NCBI GenBank assembly: GCA_040954595.2
Contig: CM082581.2
Location: 8,370,001-8,434,000, forward strand
Length of the DNA stretch: 64,000 bases
Reading direction: 5' to 3'
DNA from: Balanoglossus misakiensis
Taxonomy: Eukaryota; Hemichordata
Shown: positions 63,855 through 64,000 of the stretch, piece by piece
How the letters are laid out: the number at the start of each line of letters is the position of its first letter
How positions within the stretch are numbered: position 1 is the stretch's first letter
Position numbers and translations under genes: made by a program
Notes under the pieces: model-generated
The model's database searches: none
Seen by the model: the letters and a program-made list of their open reading frames with translations, nothing else
Told to the model about the DNA's origin: nothing

Positions 63855-64000
63855 CTGTGAAAAAAAAGAAGAAAATACTGTTGGTGATAACATTCAACAT
63901 GCTGGATCGAAGTATCAGAGATTGTTAGGGTAAAATAAGCACGTCTCAAATCAAGAGGCATCACCAAAATCGTGCAGATAAGGGTGCCATCTGAATTTAT

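Noticed and set aside
63855-64000. Possible further sideroflexin exon at the right edge
   Set aside because: The minus-strand translations here do not match the expected family block before [10 protein letters not shown], so the next exon is taken to lie outside the window.
1-64000. CRISPR arrays, bacterial operons, tRNA or rRNA genes
   Set aside because: No regularly spaced identical repeats, ribosomal motifs or cloverleaf-consistent tRNA boxes were seen; all genes are spliced and eukaryotic.

Overview
The window is eukaryotic nuclear DNA from an animal: genes are split into many short exons with GT-AG introns, are spaced by kilobases, and include metazoan families (PERK, TMEM129, sideroflexin, TRIM-NHL, FAXC-like, a SYCE3-like synaptonemal protein). 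Compact introns, (TACATGTA)-rich intergenic DNA and expansions of MYND and FAXC-like genes suggest a marine invertebrate. A lancelet or hemichordate is my first guess, but a mollusc cannot be excluded from this sequence alone.

Layout. 1-4.9 kb: no gene seen, with a CpG-rich patch at about 3.4-4.3 kb. 4.9-7.3 kb (-): five-exon secreted cyclase/kynurenine-formamidase-family gene with one GC-AG intron. 9.7-15.4 kb: large inverted repeat carrying two head-to-head MYND/DUF4470 genes, about 620 aa each. 17.0-38.2 kb (-): head-to-tail array of five FAXC-like (metaxin/GST-fold) paralogues A-E. Four have a predicted N-terminal membrane segment; A instead has a long acidic C-terminal tail and apparently no membrane anchor. 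40.96-43.77 kb (+): six-exon gene for a 253-aa predicted secreted protein that I do not recognise. 45.9-49.5 kb (-): TRIM-NHL protein with a long low-complexity insert. 50.7-51.3 kb (+): small SYCE3-like gene. 52.7-58.8 kb (-): complete 16-exon PERK (EIF2AK3). 59.3-61.0 kb (+): complete TMEM129. 62.4-64.0 kb (-): 3' part of a sideroflexin gene that runs off the right edge.

Functional links. PERK and TMEM129, an ER-stress kinase and an ERAD ubiquitin ligase, share a 449-bp divergent promoter with a perfect CRE palindrome, which suggests co-regulation of two ER quality-control genes. The MYND pair and the TRIM/SYCE3 pair are also head-to-head. Gene models were built by hand from reading frame, splice consensus and family similarity. 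All multi-exon models listed are divisible by three and free of internal stops. Untranslated exons and transcript ends were not determined.
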